A stretch of DNA of 64,000 bases from Shewanella marinintestina. GTDB taxonomy: Bacteria > Pseudomonadota > Gammaproteobacteria > Enterobacterales > Shewanellaceae. The position numbers were made by a program, and so were the translations under genes. The first letter of the stretch is position 1. Each line of letters starts with the position of its first letter. The stretch covers positions 62,001 through 126,000 of the forward strand of contig NZ_JAKILC010000017.1 of the NCBI RefSeq assembly GCF_023283845.1. The letters are read 5' to 3'. Positions 8,235 through 16,460 of the stretch are shown here, piece after piece. The notes beneath the pieces are model-generated. The model was not told the DNA's origin. It worked only from the letters and a program-made list of their open reading frames with translations, and did no database searches.

Positions 8235-10886
8235 ATGCTCAACAAGAAACCGACTTGGCTAATGCCAACTTTGATTGCCAGCGCTGTTGCAATAAGCTTG
8301 GGGGCTTGTTCATCAGACGATGATAAATCAGTGGTAGACGATACGCCCGCAGTGGTAGTGCCAGATCCACAACCTGAGAACAACTTTCCCGAAGGCGCCA
8401 TTATGGTTCAGGAGGGTGACAACCTCACTATGCGCATTCAAGAAGCACTCATTAATGCCCAAAGTGGTGATGTCATCGTGTTGCCTAAAGGTAACTTTGA
8501 AATCGAATCAACACTGCTATTTGACGGCGATGTTGACGGCGATGGCAGCTACGCTAAAAACGTCACCATTATGGGTTATGGCATGGATGAGACTGTTTTA
8601 GACTTCTCAAATGCCAACTCAGGCGACGGTATTTTTGTGCAAAATGCCATGAACATTATTATTCAAGACTTGTCGGTTAACGAAGCTAAAAACAACGGCA
8701 TCAAGCTTAAAAATACCAATGGTATTATCCTGCGTCGCCTAGCAACAGTTTGGGAAGGTGAGCTTGACGAAGGCAACGGTGCTTACGGTCTATACCCTGT
8801 TGAATGTGAAAACATTCTCATTGAAGATACCTATGTCCGTGGTAGTGCCGATGCCGGTATTTATGTGGGTCAGTCTGAGTACATTGTCGTGCGCCGCAAT
8901 ATCGCCAAAGAGAACGTGGCAGGTATTGAAATTGAAAACTCAAAATACGCCGATGTATATGACAACGAGGCCATGGGCAATACTGGTGGTATTTTAGTGT
9001 TTGACTTACCTATTGGTAACCATAGATACGGCTCAAGCGTACGTATTTTCAATAACAAAATTTACGACAACAACACCAAAAACTTTGCTAACGCTTCCGC
9101 CAACCCAGCAGGCGTTCACATTGTGCCACCGGGCACAGGTATGATTATCCTGTCTACCGACGATGTGGAGATCTTTAATAATGAGATCACTAATCACGAT
9201 ACTATGGCTGTCACTATTTCGAGCTTCTTTATTGCCGAGCCCGATATTTCGGCTTTTGTGGCTAACTATGGTCAACCAGGACAACCGATAGCAGATGGCT
9301 GGCGCCCAACGCCGCGCAATATTTATATGCATGGCAACAAAATTGAAGGCTATGGCCAAAAGCCTAATGGTTACCTAATTGATGACATTATTAAAGGTTA
9401 CCTCTTTACCCACGGTCAGTTCCCGGGAGTGTTATACGATGGTCTTGGAGAACTGCTATCAAATAATGGCACCGCGGCATATTTAGGCTTACAAGAACTG
9501 CCATTTGCCGATGACGGCAGTGACAATATCTGTGCAACCGACAATGGTGATGTGTCATTTGGTCGCTTATATGCCAATGATAATACCGATACCAATAGCC
9601 CAGAGTTCCTGCTTGAAAAAAACCAGACCGATATCATGAACTGTCAACAAGTCAGCTTGCCAGTGCATACTGTCACCTTTGGCGATCAGATCTTTGGTTG
9701 TGGTGTCGATGATGACACAGCAGGTTGTGACGGCGGTAATCTAGTGGGTGGCGGCGGCACCATTGGCGAAGGTGAAGGGGGTCTTGAGGGCGATGGCGAC
9801 TTAAGCTTGTGTAAGGCTGAAGGTTCAAATGCCTCATGGGATGCGCTACTCAAAGCAAACTGTCCAAATCTGTCTGACTACAACCTATTTGCAGACATGA
9901 AGGATCCAACCAATGCACCACACTCTGGTGGACTACCTTATGACTTAAATACGCCATTATTTACTGACTACTCAAGTAAATATCGTTATGTATTTGTGCC
10001 TGAAGGCACTAAAGCGGATTACTCTGCAACCGAGTCAATGGACTTCCCTGTCGGCACTGTCATCGTTAAATCATTTGCGTTGCCGGCTGATACCAGTATG
10101 CGCGGCCTTGCTAATGAGGACCTAATTGAAACTCGTTTGCTTATTAACCGTGAAACAGGCTGGACAGCGCTGCCTTATGTCTGGAACGCTGAAAAGTCTG
10201 ATGCGGTTCTAGCCAAAGCCGGTGCCATTCAAGCCAAGAGTGTGATGCACAATGGCGATGACTTTGCCTTTGATTATGTCGTGCCAAGCATGAACCAATG
10301 TAAACAGTGCCACCAGTATAAACCTGACGCTGACAGCCCGGCTAAATTTGTGCCTATTGGCCCTAAAGCGCGCAATCTTAATAAAGATTACGCCTATAAC
10401 GACGGTAGCATGAATCAGTTATTAAAGTGGCAAGCAGCGGGTATTTTACAAGGTGTACCTGATGTAACCAGCATAGATACGGTTCCAGCATACAATGACG
10501 GTGATGAAACCAGTATTGCACAGCTTTCAGACACAGAGCTAATGAAAGCAGCCAAAGGTTATTTAGACATTAACTGCGCCCATTGTCACCGCCCAGAAGG
10601 TAACGCGTCTAACACTGGCTTAAAGCTTGAATACTGGCGCTCATATGCTGAAGATGCCGGTCTTTCACATGGTACTTGTAAATCACCTGTGGCTTATGGT
10701 GGTGGCTCGTTAGGGTTTGATATCGTACCGGGTAAGCCAGAGGAGTCGATTCTGCACTTTAGAATGGAATCTAACGACCCAGGTGACAGAATGCCTGAGA
10801 TCGGCCGAAGCTTATCTCACGCTGAAGGTGTTGCACTCATTAATGAATGGATTAAACGTCTACCTGAAGCAAGCTGCTCCAACTAA
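8235..10886 (+). CDS. Lipoprotein fusing a parallel beta-helix domain to a diheme c-type cytochrome domain
   Basis: An 883-residue exported protein. Residues 1-25 form a lipoprotein signal with the lipobox LGAC (Cys25). Residues about 50-350 are a right-handed parallel beta-helix, with repeating NNI/NGI turns as in TIGR03805-like proteins. A glycine- and acid-rich linker occupies about 488-525. The C-terminal part resembles the SO2930 diheme cytochrome family (TIGR03806-like) and carries two heme c sites, CKQCH (689-693) and CAHCH (781-785). It should be anchored in the outer membrane or periplasm, possibly binding a polysaccharide or surface ligand while passing electrons; that role is inference. 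The next gene repeats only the C-terminal half. In related genomes I would expect the two domains as separate adjacent genes, so the fusion stands out. Confidence 0.85.
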   Translation: MLNKKPTWLMPTLIASAVAISLGACSSDDDKSVVDDTPAVVVPDPQPENNFPEGAIMVQEGDNLTMRIQEALINAQSGDVIVLPKGNFEIESTLLFDGDVDGDGSYAKNVTIMGYGMDETVLDFSNANSGDGIFVQNAMNIIIQDLSVNEAKNNGIKLKNTNGIILRRLATVWEGELDEGNGAYGLYPVECENILIEDTYVRGSADAGIYVGQSEYIVVRRNIAKENVAGIEIENSKYADVYDNEAMGNTGGILVFDLPIGNHRYGSSVRIFNNKIYDNNTKNFANASANPAGVHIVPPGTGMIILSTDDVEIFNNEITNHDTMAVTISSFFIAEPDISAFVANYGQPGQPIADGWRPTPRNIYMHGNKIEGYGQKPNGYLIDDIIKGYLFTHGQFPGVLYDGLGELLSNNGTAAYLGLQELPFADDGSDNICATDNGDVSFGRLYANDNTDTNSPEFLLEKNQTDIMNCQQVSLPVHTVTFGDQIFGCGVDDDTAGCDGGNLVGGGGTIGEGEGGLEGDGDLSLCKAEGSNASWDALLKANCPNLSDYNLFADMKDPTNAPHSGGLPYDLNTPLFTDYSSKYRYVFVPEGTKADYSATESMDFPVGTVIVKSFALPADTSMRGLANEDLIETRLLINRETGWTALPYVWNAEKSDAVLAKAGAIQAKSVMHNGDDFAFDYVVPSMNQCKQCHQYKPDADSPAKFVPIGPKARNLNKDYAYNDGSMNQLLKWQAAGILQGVPDVTSIDTVPAYNDGDETSIAQLSDTELMKAAKGYLDINCAHCHRPEGNASNTGLKLEYWRSYAEDAGLSHGTCKSPVAYGGGSLGFDIVPGKPEESILHFRMESNDPGDRMPEIGRSLSHAEGVALINEWIKRLPEASCSN

Positions 10887-10917
10887 TAGCGGATTCTTTT
10901 AATCGCTTTATCGACCT

Positions 10918-10943
10918 AAGGCCGGCACATGCCGGCCTTTTTT
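10918..10943 (+). terminator. Terminator between the fusion gene and its paralogue
   Basis: A GC-rich 10-bp stem (10918-10927 with 10930-10939) is followed by a run of T. It separates the 8235-10886 gene from the gene starting at 10976, so the second gene is either transcribed by read-through or from its own promoter. Confidence 0.88.
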
Positions 10944-10975
10944 AACCCTAAAACACCAAAAATAGGGGAAAACCC

Positions 10976-12154
10976 ATGCGCACAGTTTTGTTCATTATTA
11001 CAATTTACCTATTAGTCGGCTGCGGTGGCTCCGATGAGCAAGCACAAACAACACCTGATCACCAAGCGCCGGCGGTTACCCCAAACCCTACCCCCTCACC
11101 TGATCCATCATCTAGTTGTGAGGCCACCACCACTGAAGTTAATTGGGATGCACTGATGAATGAAGATTGTCAGTCTTTAGCGCAATATGGACTGTTTATC
11201 GACCCTTCTATTCCCACCAGCTCGCCAACATCGCCGGGGTTAAGCTACCAACTCTCAACAGCGTTATTTTCTAACTATGCCAGTAAACACCGCTTTATAT
11301 TTGTCCCAACAAACCAAACCATCGGCTTTGATGCCACCGATACATTCAACATGCCTGTGGGCACAGTATTGGTAAAAACCTTCTCCCTGCCCTTTGATAC
11401 TCAAGTGAGCGGCGCGAATAACGAAGTATTAATTGAAACTCGCCTGCTCATTCATCGAGACACCGGCTGGACGACATTGCCCTATATCTGGCAAGACGGA
11501 GAAGCAAGTCTGCAAGTCGTTGGCAAAGATATTCCCCATACACTTAACCATAAAGGGCAAAGCCAACAGTTTGATTATCATGTTCCTAGCCGCGCTGAAT
11601 GTAAGTTATGCCATCAAACCAGTGGCGATAGCAGTCAAATTGAGCCCATCGGCCTAAAAGCACATCTGCTCAATAGAGATGTTAGCCATCAAGGTAGTCA
11701 AATCAACCAGTTGCAACTATGGCAACAGCAAGGACTACTGCAAGGTTTACCACAGCTTAATCAAGTTGGTAAAACCTACGATATTTTTGATGACTCGGCG
11801 CCGCTTACCGCCAGAGCAAAAGGCTATTTAGATGTGAACTGCGCCCATTGCCATAACCCACAAGGCTTTGCCAGTATCTCAGGCTTAAGGCTTGGGTTTT
11901 ATGTCGACCACACCCGCTTTGAATACGGGATTTGTAAACAGCCTCCCGGCTGGGATGGTGGTGAGCGCGGCTTGTCTTACGATATTATTCCTGGCGACGG
12001 TGATCATTCGATTTTGGTGTACAGACAAGAATTGAACAACGCCAAAGACAGAATGCCGCCTATTGGTCGCAGTATTGCCCATAGTGATGCAGTTGCGTTG
12101 ATAGAAAAGTGGATTGACCAAATGGAGTCGGCATTAGGTAATTGTCAGCAGTAA
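10976..12154 (+). CDS. SO2930-like diheme c-type cytochrome lipoprotein
   Basis: A 392-residue lipoprotein with a short signal and lipobox LVGC (Cys16), then a Pro/Thr-rich tether (about 25-50). The remaining domain aligns with the C-terminal third of the preceding gene along its length: the matching landmarks are NWDAL, PVGTVLVKTFSLP, LIETRLLI and AKGYLDVNCAHCH. Two heme c sites are present, CKLCH (209-213) and CAHCH (289-293). It is therefore a tandem paralogue, probably a periplasmic or outer-membrane electron carrier. The start is preceded by AGGGGAAAA. It converges with the AraC-type regulator gene downstream. Confidence 0.85.
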   Translation: MRTVLFIITIYLLVGCGGSDEQAQTTPDHQAPAVTPNPTPSPDPSSSCEATTTEVNWDALMNEDCQSLAQYGLFIDPSIPTSSPTSPGLSYQLSTALFSNYASKHRFIFVPTNQTIGFDATDTFNMPVGTVLVKTFSLPFDTQVSGANNEVLIETRLLIHRDTGWTTLPYIWQDGEASLQVVGKDIPHTLNHKGQSQQFDYHVPSRAECKLCHQTSGDSSQIEPIGLKAHLLNRDVSHQGSQINQLQLWQQQGLLQGLPQLNQVGKTYDIFDDSAPLTARAKGYLDVNCAHCHNPQGFASISGLRLGFYVDHTRFEYGICKQPPGWDGGERGLSYDIIPGDGDHSILVYRQELNNAKDRMPPIGRSIAHSDAVALIEKWIDQMESALGNCQQ

Positions 12155-12228
12155 TAAGTTGTATTCAAGAAACCGTAACCAAATAGCGCAGGTCATTGAT
12201 GAGGCATACTTGATGCTTATCGTAAACT

Positions 12229-13284
12229 TTATGCCCAGTATTTATGGCAATGACTTTCTGAAATTAAAGGACGATTTAATCGATGAAAATGACCTGGCGG
12301 GTGACCAATCCAATGTTTAAAGCTCTGCCGGAAATGGCTAACCTCACCAAAGCCCATCAGATCAGAAATCGCCTCGATTGAATAATCGCTGGTTAAAATC
12401 AAATCAATCGCCATTTGACAACGAACTTGGTCAACCAACTTTTGATAACTGGTATTCGCATTGGCGAGTTTTCGCCTCAGAGTTCTAGCGCTAATATTTT
12501 GCTTTTCAGCCATAGCTTCCATACTTGGTAACTCAGGAGCTTGTAGCCTAAGCTGGTTAAGCACTTCTGAAATATAAGACTGTTCGCTATCAAGCCTGCC
12601 ACTATCTATCTGCTGTTCAAATTGATAAGTTATGGGTAAAGCAAGATAGTCATGGCTAATTGACCATTCAAAAAATCCACAAGTAAACTGCACTTCAGTG
12701 CCTGTTTTCATCGCTAAAAACTCAGCGTTTCTAACTGGCTCCGCAAGAGAAATATGGTTTAATTGAATCGCTTTACCAGTTAGCTCGTTGGCGAAAGCTA
12801 ATAAAGAACAAATACTGTGTTGAAACTGACAACTGTAGCGTTCTGTATCGACTTTATTAGTATTTAGCCAACGTACATGTAAATTGCCATCATCATTTCT
12901 GAGTAGCGTGTCGGAGAAACTACCAACAAGTTCTGGATGAGAAATAGCAAACTGCAAACAGTCGCCTAATGTGGCAAACGTCGCCAAATAAGGCTGCAAC
13001 ACATCAAGTTCAACTACCCGATAACAGCTAGCTGCCTTTGCAGCCACTTCTGGGTCTTGGCTCAAATGGCGGATAAAACTCATGGCATAATCGACCTGCC
13101 ACACATAAACAAATTCACTGAGCTGCAGTTCAGTTTCTCCAATACCAATATCGCTATAGAGCTTCTCAACCTGCTCAGTCGCATAGTTTCGCGCTAAATA
13201 GTTAACTAAATTTTTTAGCTCATAGGAAGGATACGATTGGTCCCCTACTCTCATATTTGGCTTATAGCTACAGGCTTGTTGCAT
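12229..13284 (-). CDS. AraC family transcriptional regulator
   Basis: A 351-residue regulator. The N-terminal part (about 1-190) resembles the arabinose-binding-like domain of the OruR/ArgR-type AraC subgroup (PF12625). The C-terminal part has both helix-turn-helix units: the first around ISARTLRRKLANANTSYQKL and the second around YSIEAISDLMGFGEVSHFRQSFKHW, ending in the family's GHPPGHFHR. The ATG at 13284 is preferred; a TTG at 13293 would add three residues. It converges with the diheme cytochrome gene and may control that pair, but nothing in the sequence proves it. The ligand is unknown. Confidence 0.88.
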   Translation of the reverse strand: MQQACSYKPNMRVGDQSYPSYELKNLVNYLARNYATEQVEKLYSDIGIGETELQLSEFVYVWQVDYAMSFIRHLSQDPEVAAKAASCYRVVELDVLQPYLATFATLGDCLQFAISHPELVGSFSDTLLRNDDGNLHVRWLNTNKVDTERYSCQFQHSICSLLAFANELTGKAIQLNHISLAEPVRNAEFLAMKTGTEVQFTCGFFEWSISHDYLALPITYQFEQQIDSGRLDSEQSYISEVLNQLRLQAPELPSMEAMAEKQNISARTLRRKLANANTSYQKLVDQVRCQMAIDLILTSDYSIEAISDLMGFGEVSHFRQSFKHWIGHPPGHFHRLNRPLISESHCHKYWA

Positions 13285-13377
13285 TACACTCAATAACTGA
13301 TGAACGGTAATAATATTTTTAGCGGATCTAAATAAGAATTAATAGCCTTTTATTAATTTAAGCTTAAAAATTATTGT

Positions 13378-13700
13378 TGCCTTGGAATGAAGGTTGGTTG
13401 CATTTTTTGATCGGTGTTACGGGGAAGCGAGTCTAAACTTGCCAAGTTAATGGTATTAATCGCCTACAGCGGGTGATGTGCAGATACTGCAGCCAGACGC
13501 AGCACTCGATAATTGGCGCACTCTAGGCGCAGAATTGTTTTATTTCTTAGTTAAAAATGTCCCAAAGTGAGTTAGCCTTCGAATGAAGGCTGATTTACCT
13601 TTTGTTTTACTCGGTGTTAAATGGTTGTGAGTATTAAATCGATGCTCTTGAGTTATCAATCGCCTGCAGCGGGTGATGGACAGGACGTTCGAATGTCGTG
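13378..13700. repeat. Two diverged direct repeats, about 200 bp apart
   Basis: Copy A (about 13380-13480) and copy B (about 13576-13680) share gaatgaaggtTg-type starts, tcggtgtta, and the strong block aatcgcct(a/g)cagcgggtgatg at 13458 and 13658. The rest has diverged. Neither copy encodes a protein. Together with the hairpin run that follows, they form a noncoding region of about 1 kb upstream of the AraC-type gene. Confidence 0.6.
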
Positions 13701-13950
13701 ATCACATGGTCAATGATGTTCCCTACATCATACTGACATTTACCATATCCCTATGGATCAGATGTGAATGAACGACCTTATGTGCAGACGCTGCCGTGAC
13801 ACGCTGCATTTCTTTGTGAAAGACAGGGTCCCAGGTAGCTCGGTCATGACGAATAGCATACTTGCTAAAAAGTCAGTTCGGCATCCTGCCTCTCGTTCGA
13901 AAGCTTGATAACTGAGTTATCACTCACCAGATCATGGACGGTCACGTCCG
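13685..13950. repeat. Run of short perfect hairpins (possible structured RNA or dispersed repeat)
   Basis: The sequence holds many local palindromes: 13698-13705 (gtgatcac), 13713-13731 (7-bp stem, loop tccct), 13743-13756 (5-bp stem, loop tccc), 13811-13823 (5-bp stem, loop gtg), 13880-13890 (4-bp stem, loop tcc), 13906-13922 (8-bp stem, 1-nt centre) and 13936-13949 (5-bp stem, loop gtca). Read on the minus strand, three loops become AGGGA, GGGA and GGA. No open reading frame explains the region. It could be a structured RNA or a dispersed repeat; neither transcription nor copy number can be judged here. Confidence 0.55.
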
Positions 13951-14319
13951 TATCTACAAGGGGTAATTTGTGTACTCATTGGGCTAAGATGATTGGTTTC
14001 TAAATTAGAAATGCCTCAAAATTAGCTAGCGAGAGAAATTTTCGCACCGGAGAACTGCAATAGCACCTTGTATTTTCTAAAGTCTTGGGCACTCAGATCT
14101 GACTTTAAAGTACTAGATAGATAAATAGTTATAATTGTACGTTGATGACTTGTGAGTAAAGTGAGCAAAAATCGAGTAAATTATGTTCGATAAACTTCTG
14201 GTTTTTTGATAACTTATTGAATTTACCATTATTGGTAAAAGATTGTAGAGATCTCTACATCAAGTTGCTGCTAAGTTGGATTTTAGCCGAAAGATTATTG
14301 AGCAGCTAGATAATAAGCT
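13951..14319. other. AT-rich noncoding stretch before the cassette-like gene
   Basis: No gene was seen. The sequence becomes markedly AT-rich. A short palindrome tagagatctcta lies near 14245-14260. The stretch ends at GTTATACG (14320-14327), the possible left boundary of the cassette-like unit. Confidence 0.4.
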
Positions 14320-14327
14320 GTTATACG
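14320..14327 (+). other. Possible integron core site (left boundary of cassette)
   Basis: GTTATACG resembles the GTTRRRY core at which integron integrases cut after the G. It is the exact reverse complement of CGTATAAC at 14964-14971 at the end of the gene, as expected if both derive from one cassette attC. Assignment rests on this pairing only. Confidence 0.4.
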
Positions 14328-14352
14328 TTTCTAGGCTATGGAGTAATCTTAA

Positions 14353-14970
14353 ATGGATTTTGATAAAAACAAATACAAAATATGGAAGTTACCTCATCCA
14401 ATGTTATTACACTGGATATTAAATCCGGGGTTAGCTTTTAACGAACTAATCCTTGGTCAACGCATACCAAAAATAACATTGATAGACAAAACTAGCGATG
14501 CTCCGCTAATGGAAAGGCAATATGTTCCTTGCCCTCATTGCAACACAATTCATAACGGTTCATTGTGGGCTAAACAAAGAGGGTTTAAAAATTGGTTTGG
14601 TTTATTCTGCCCTAATTGTGAAAACATTATTCCGTGTATTTGGAACCTGACTAGCCTTGTTTTATTAGCTGTTACTTTTCCTCTTTGGGGTTGGTTTCGT
14701 CGTCCTTTAAAGTCAAAGTGGCGTAATTTTAAAAAGAATCAATTCCTTAAAAATAAAGATTTAGAACCAATAACAGCTAAAAATACTTCTTGGTTAAAAA
14801 TGGGGCTTATTTATGGCACATTAATGTTTTGTTTTATGTCATTACCTAAAATCATCAGTGGTGATGTAACGTCAAAATATATAGTTACTCAAATTCTAAT
14901 TTGCCTAGTTGCAGGATTGTCTTTTGGTGGCGCAATGAAGTTGTTTATAGGTCGTAGAAAAAACGTATAA
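14353..14970 (+). CDS. Hypothetical zinc-ribbon membrane protein, cassette-like
   Basis: A 205-residue protein of unknown function. A soluble N-terminal part carries two CxxC pairs, CPHC (about 59-62) and CPNC (about 90-93), spaced like a zinc ribbon. Three hydrophobic segments follow at about 100-117, 151-170 and 178-197, with a basic stretch (RRPLKSKWRNFKKNQ) between the first and second. It should be an inner-membrane protein with a cytoplasmic zinc-binding head; this is inference. The start is supported by GGAG about 9 bp upstream. The leader is only 32 bp from the putative core site, with no promoter, and the stop codon lies inside the downstream GTATAAC, both classic for integron cassettes. 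Its codon use is AT-rich compared with its neighbours. Confidence 0.75.
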   Translation: MDFDKNKYKIWKLPHPMLLHWILNPGLAFNELILGQRIPKITLIDKTSDAPLMERQYVPCPHCNTIHNGSLWAKQRGFKNWFGLFCPNCENIIPCIWNLTSLVLLAVTFPLWGWFRRPLKSKWRNFKKNQFLKNKDLEPITAKNTSWLKMGLIYGTLMFCFMSLPKIISGDVTSKYIVTQILICLVAGLSFGGAMKLFIGRRKNV

Positions 14971-15060
14971 CAAGCTAATAAATAAGGACTAAAAACAGTT
15001 TACTGTTTCGTTCCTCAACATTTTAGCAAACTATTTTTAGCCCATTATTAAGTCATTACC
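14964..15060 (+). repeat. attC-like imperfect palindrome after the 205-residue gene
   Basis: Starting at CGTATAAC (14964-14971), the arm at about 14979-15002 (aataaggactaaaaacagtt) pairs imperfectly with about 15027-15049 (aaactatttttagcccattatt) around a loop of roughly 24 nt. Size (about 95 bp) and layout suit an integron attC. The right core is not canonical (ATTACCG near 15055), so the site may be decayed. No integrase gene is present in the window. Confidence 0.45.
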
Positions 15061-15196
15061 GTATATCGACTTTTCATACTTCCCCTAATGAGAGTCATCA
15101 CTTTAAGAGCTTTGAATCTAAATGATTCCTGTCCAATAATCAGTTATGGAGCAGGTCGAGTAAACGAGTTAATTTAGCAACGCTAAATAACACTCA

Positions 15197-15227
15197 TAAA
15201 AAAACCTGCACTAGGCAGGTCTTTTTA
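15197..15227 (-). terminator. Terminator downstream of sohB
   Basis: The stem acctgc (15204-15209)/gcaggt (15215-15220) with a 5-nt loop is flanked by an A-run and a T-run, so it can work in both directions. On the minus strand it lies about 65 bp past the sohB stop. Confidence 0.8.
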
Positions 15228-15285
15228 TTGTAAAACTAGCTTGCTGAAACCTGTTCTCTAAAACCTGCTCTCTAAAAAAGCTTTA

Positions 15286-16335
15286 TTATTTAAGCGGCTG
15301 GTTTTTCTCTGCGAATTTATTGAAAATCGCATTGAAAGACAAAGATGCGCCATGGGCAATTTTGTCTGATAGCTTTTTCTTAAGCTGGTAGCTCACTTTA
15401 ATAACTGTGCGCTCATTGGCAAGTTTCATGATGACATCATCACTTGTTGAGATCTCATCGACTAAACCTAATTCAATCGCCTGTTGACCATACCAATGCT
15501 CGCCTGTTGCCACTTTTTCAAGATCTAACTCTGGACGGTATTTAGCAATGAACTCCTTAAAGAGTACATGGGTCTCTTCAAGCTCTTTTTGGAACTTTTC
15601 ACGACCTTCATCAGTATTTTCACCAAAGATGGTTAAGGTACGCTTAAAGTCGCCTGCAGTATGCTGCTCGTAATCAATATCGTGCTTTTTCAGTAAACGA
15701 TTAAAGTTAGGCACTTGAGCAACAACGCCAATTGAACCAACGATTGCAAATGGCGCAGAGTAAATCTTGTTGGCTACACAAGCCATCATGTAACCGCCAC
15801 TGGCAGCCACTTTATCAACGCAGATGCTAAGTGGGATCTCAGCTTGTCTTAAACGGTCAAGCTGGCTAGATGCCAAGCCATAGCCATGAACCATTCCGCC
15901 ACCGCTTTCAACATTAACGATAACTTCATCGCCCTTTTCTGCAATAGCTAAAATCGCACTGATTTCTTCGCGTAGTGACGCCACTTCACCTGCGTCAATA
16001 CTACCTTTAAAATCAACAACAAAAACTTTAGGCTCCGCTTCTTCAACCTTATCCTTTTGTTCTTTTTCTTTGGTTTTCTCATCAGCTTTCAATTGCTTTT
16101 CATAAGCCTTAAATGCTTTCTTAGATAACAGCTCTTCTTTCAAATCATGCTTAAGTGATTTTAAGTTATCGCTTAGATTTGTCAGTTTAAGCTCGCCTTT
16201 ATCGGTCTTGTGCTTAATGGTTGAGGCAAGCACTACAATCACTACGGCCAAAATAGCCACGACGATAGTGACAGCCTTTGCCAAAAATAAACCGTACTCG
16301 TACAGAAATTCCAAAATATTCTCCAGCTTAACCAA
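15286..16335 (-). CDS. sohB: Inner-membrane S49 peptidase SohB
   Basis: 349 residues, the same length as E. coli SohB. An N-terminal helix (about 10-37) anchors it in the inner membrane. A charged region of about 90 residues follows, and then the ClpP/crotonase-like S49 domain. The nucleophile is Ser179 in AASGGYMMA and the general base is probably Lys231 in AGDFKRT, the Ser/Lys dyad of signal peptide peptidase A relatives. The E. coli gene is known as a multicopy suppressor of htrA; the natural substrate is unclear. The start is a TTG at 16335 with a GAAGAG-type site; no better ATG lies nearby. Neighbourhood order (sohB, yciK, rluB) matches E. coli. Confidence 0.92.
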   Translation of the reverse strand: MVKLENILEFLYEYGLFLAKAVTIVVAILAVVIVVLASTIKHKTDKGELKLTNLSDNLKSLKHDLKEELLSKKAFKAYEKQLKADEKTKEKEQKDKVEEAEPKVFVVDFKGSIDAGEVASLREEISAILAIAEKGDEVIVNVESGGGMVHGYGLASSQLDRLRQAEIPLSICVDKVAASGGYMMACVANKIYSAPFAIVGSIGVVAQVPNFNRLLKKHDIDYEQHTAGDFKRTLTIFGENTDEGREKFQKELEETHVLFKEFIAKYRPELDLEKVATGEHWYGQQAIELGLVDEISTSDDVIMKLANERTVIKVSYQLKKKLSDKIAHGASLSFNAIFNKFAEKNQPLK

Positions 16336-16394
16336 ATCTATCTCTTCAATTGCGAGCTATTCTACCAGCCTATTTAGTAATAAAACATGCCAAT

Positions 16395-16425
16395 AAAAAA
16401 CCCAGCTTTCGCTGGGTCTTTTTTT
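16395..16425 (-). terminator. Terminator downstream of the lipase gene
   Basis: The stem cccagc/gctggg (16401-16406 with 16411-16416) has loop tttc with A- and T-runs on the flanks. It lies 36 bp beyond the lipase stop on the minus strand. Confidence 0.85.
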
Positions 16426-16460
16426 GCACAAAATTGGCTATATCAATTAACTCAACTTGC

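Noticed and set aside
9033..9359. A 108-codon minus-strand frame.
   Set aside because: Shadow of the beta-helix domain of the fusion gene, with no ribosome-binding site.
13685..13950. Naming this a CsrB RNA outright.
   Set aside because: Only about five GGA motifs are present on the minus strand and no promoter or clear terminator frames it; kept as a hypothesis.
14964..15060. Calling the palindrome a confirmed attC site.
   Set aside because: The right-hand core box is not canonical and no covariance score can be computed here.
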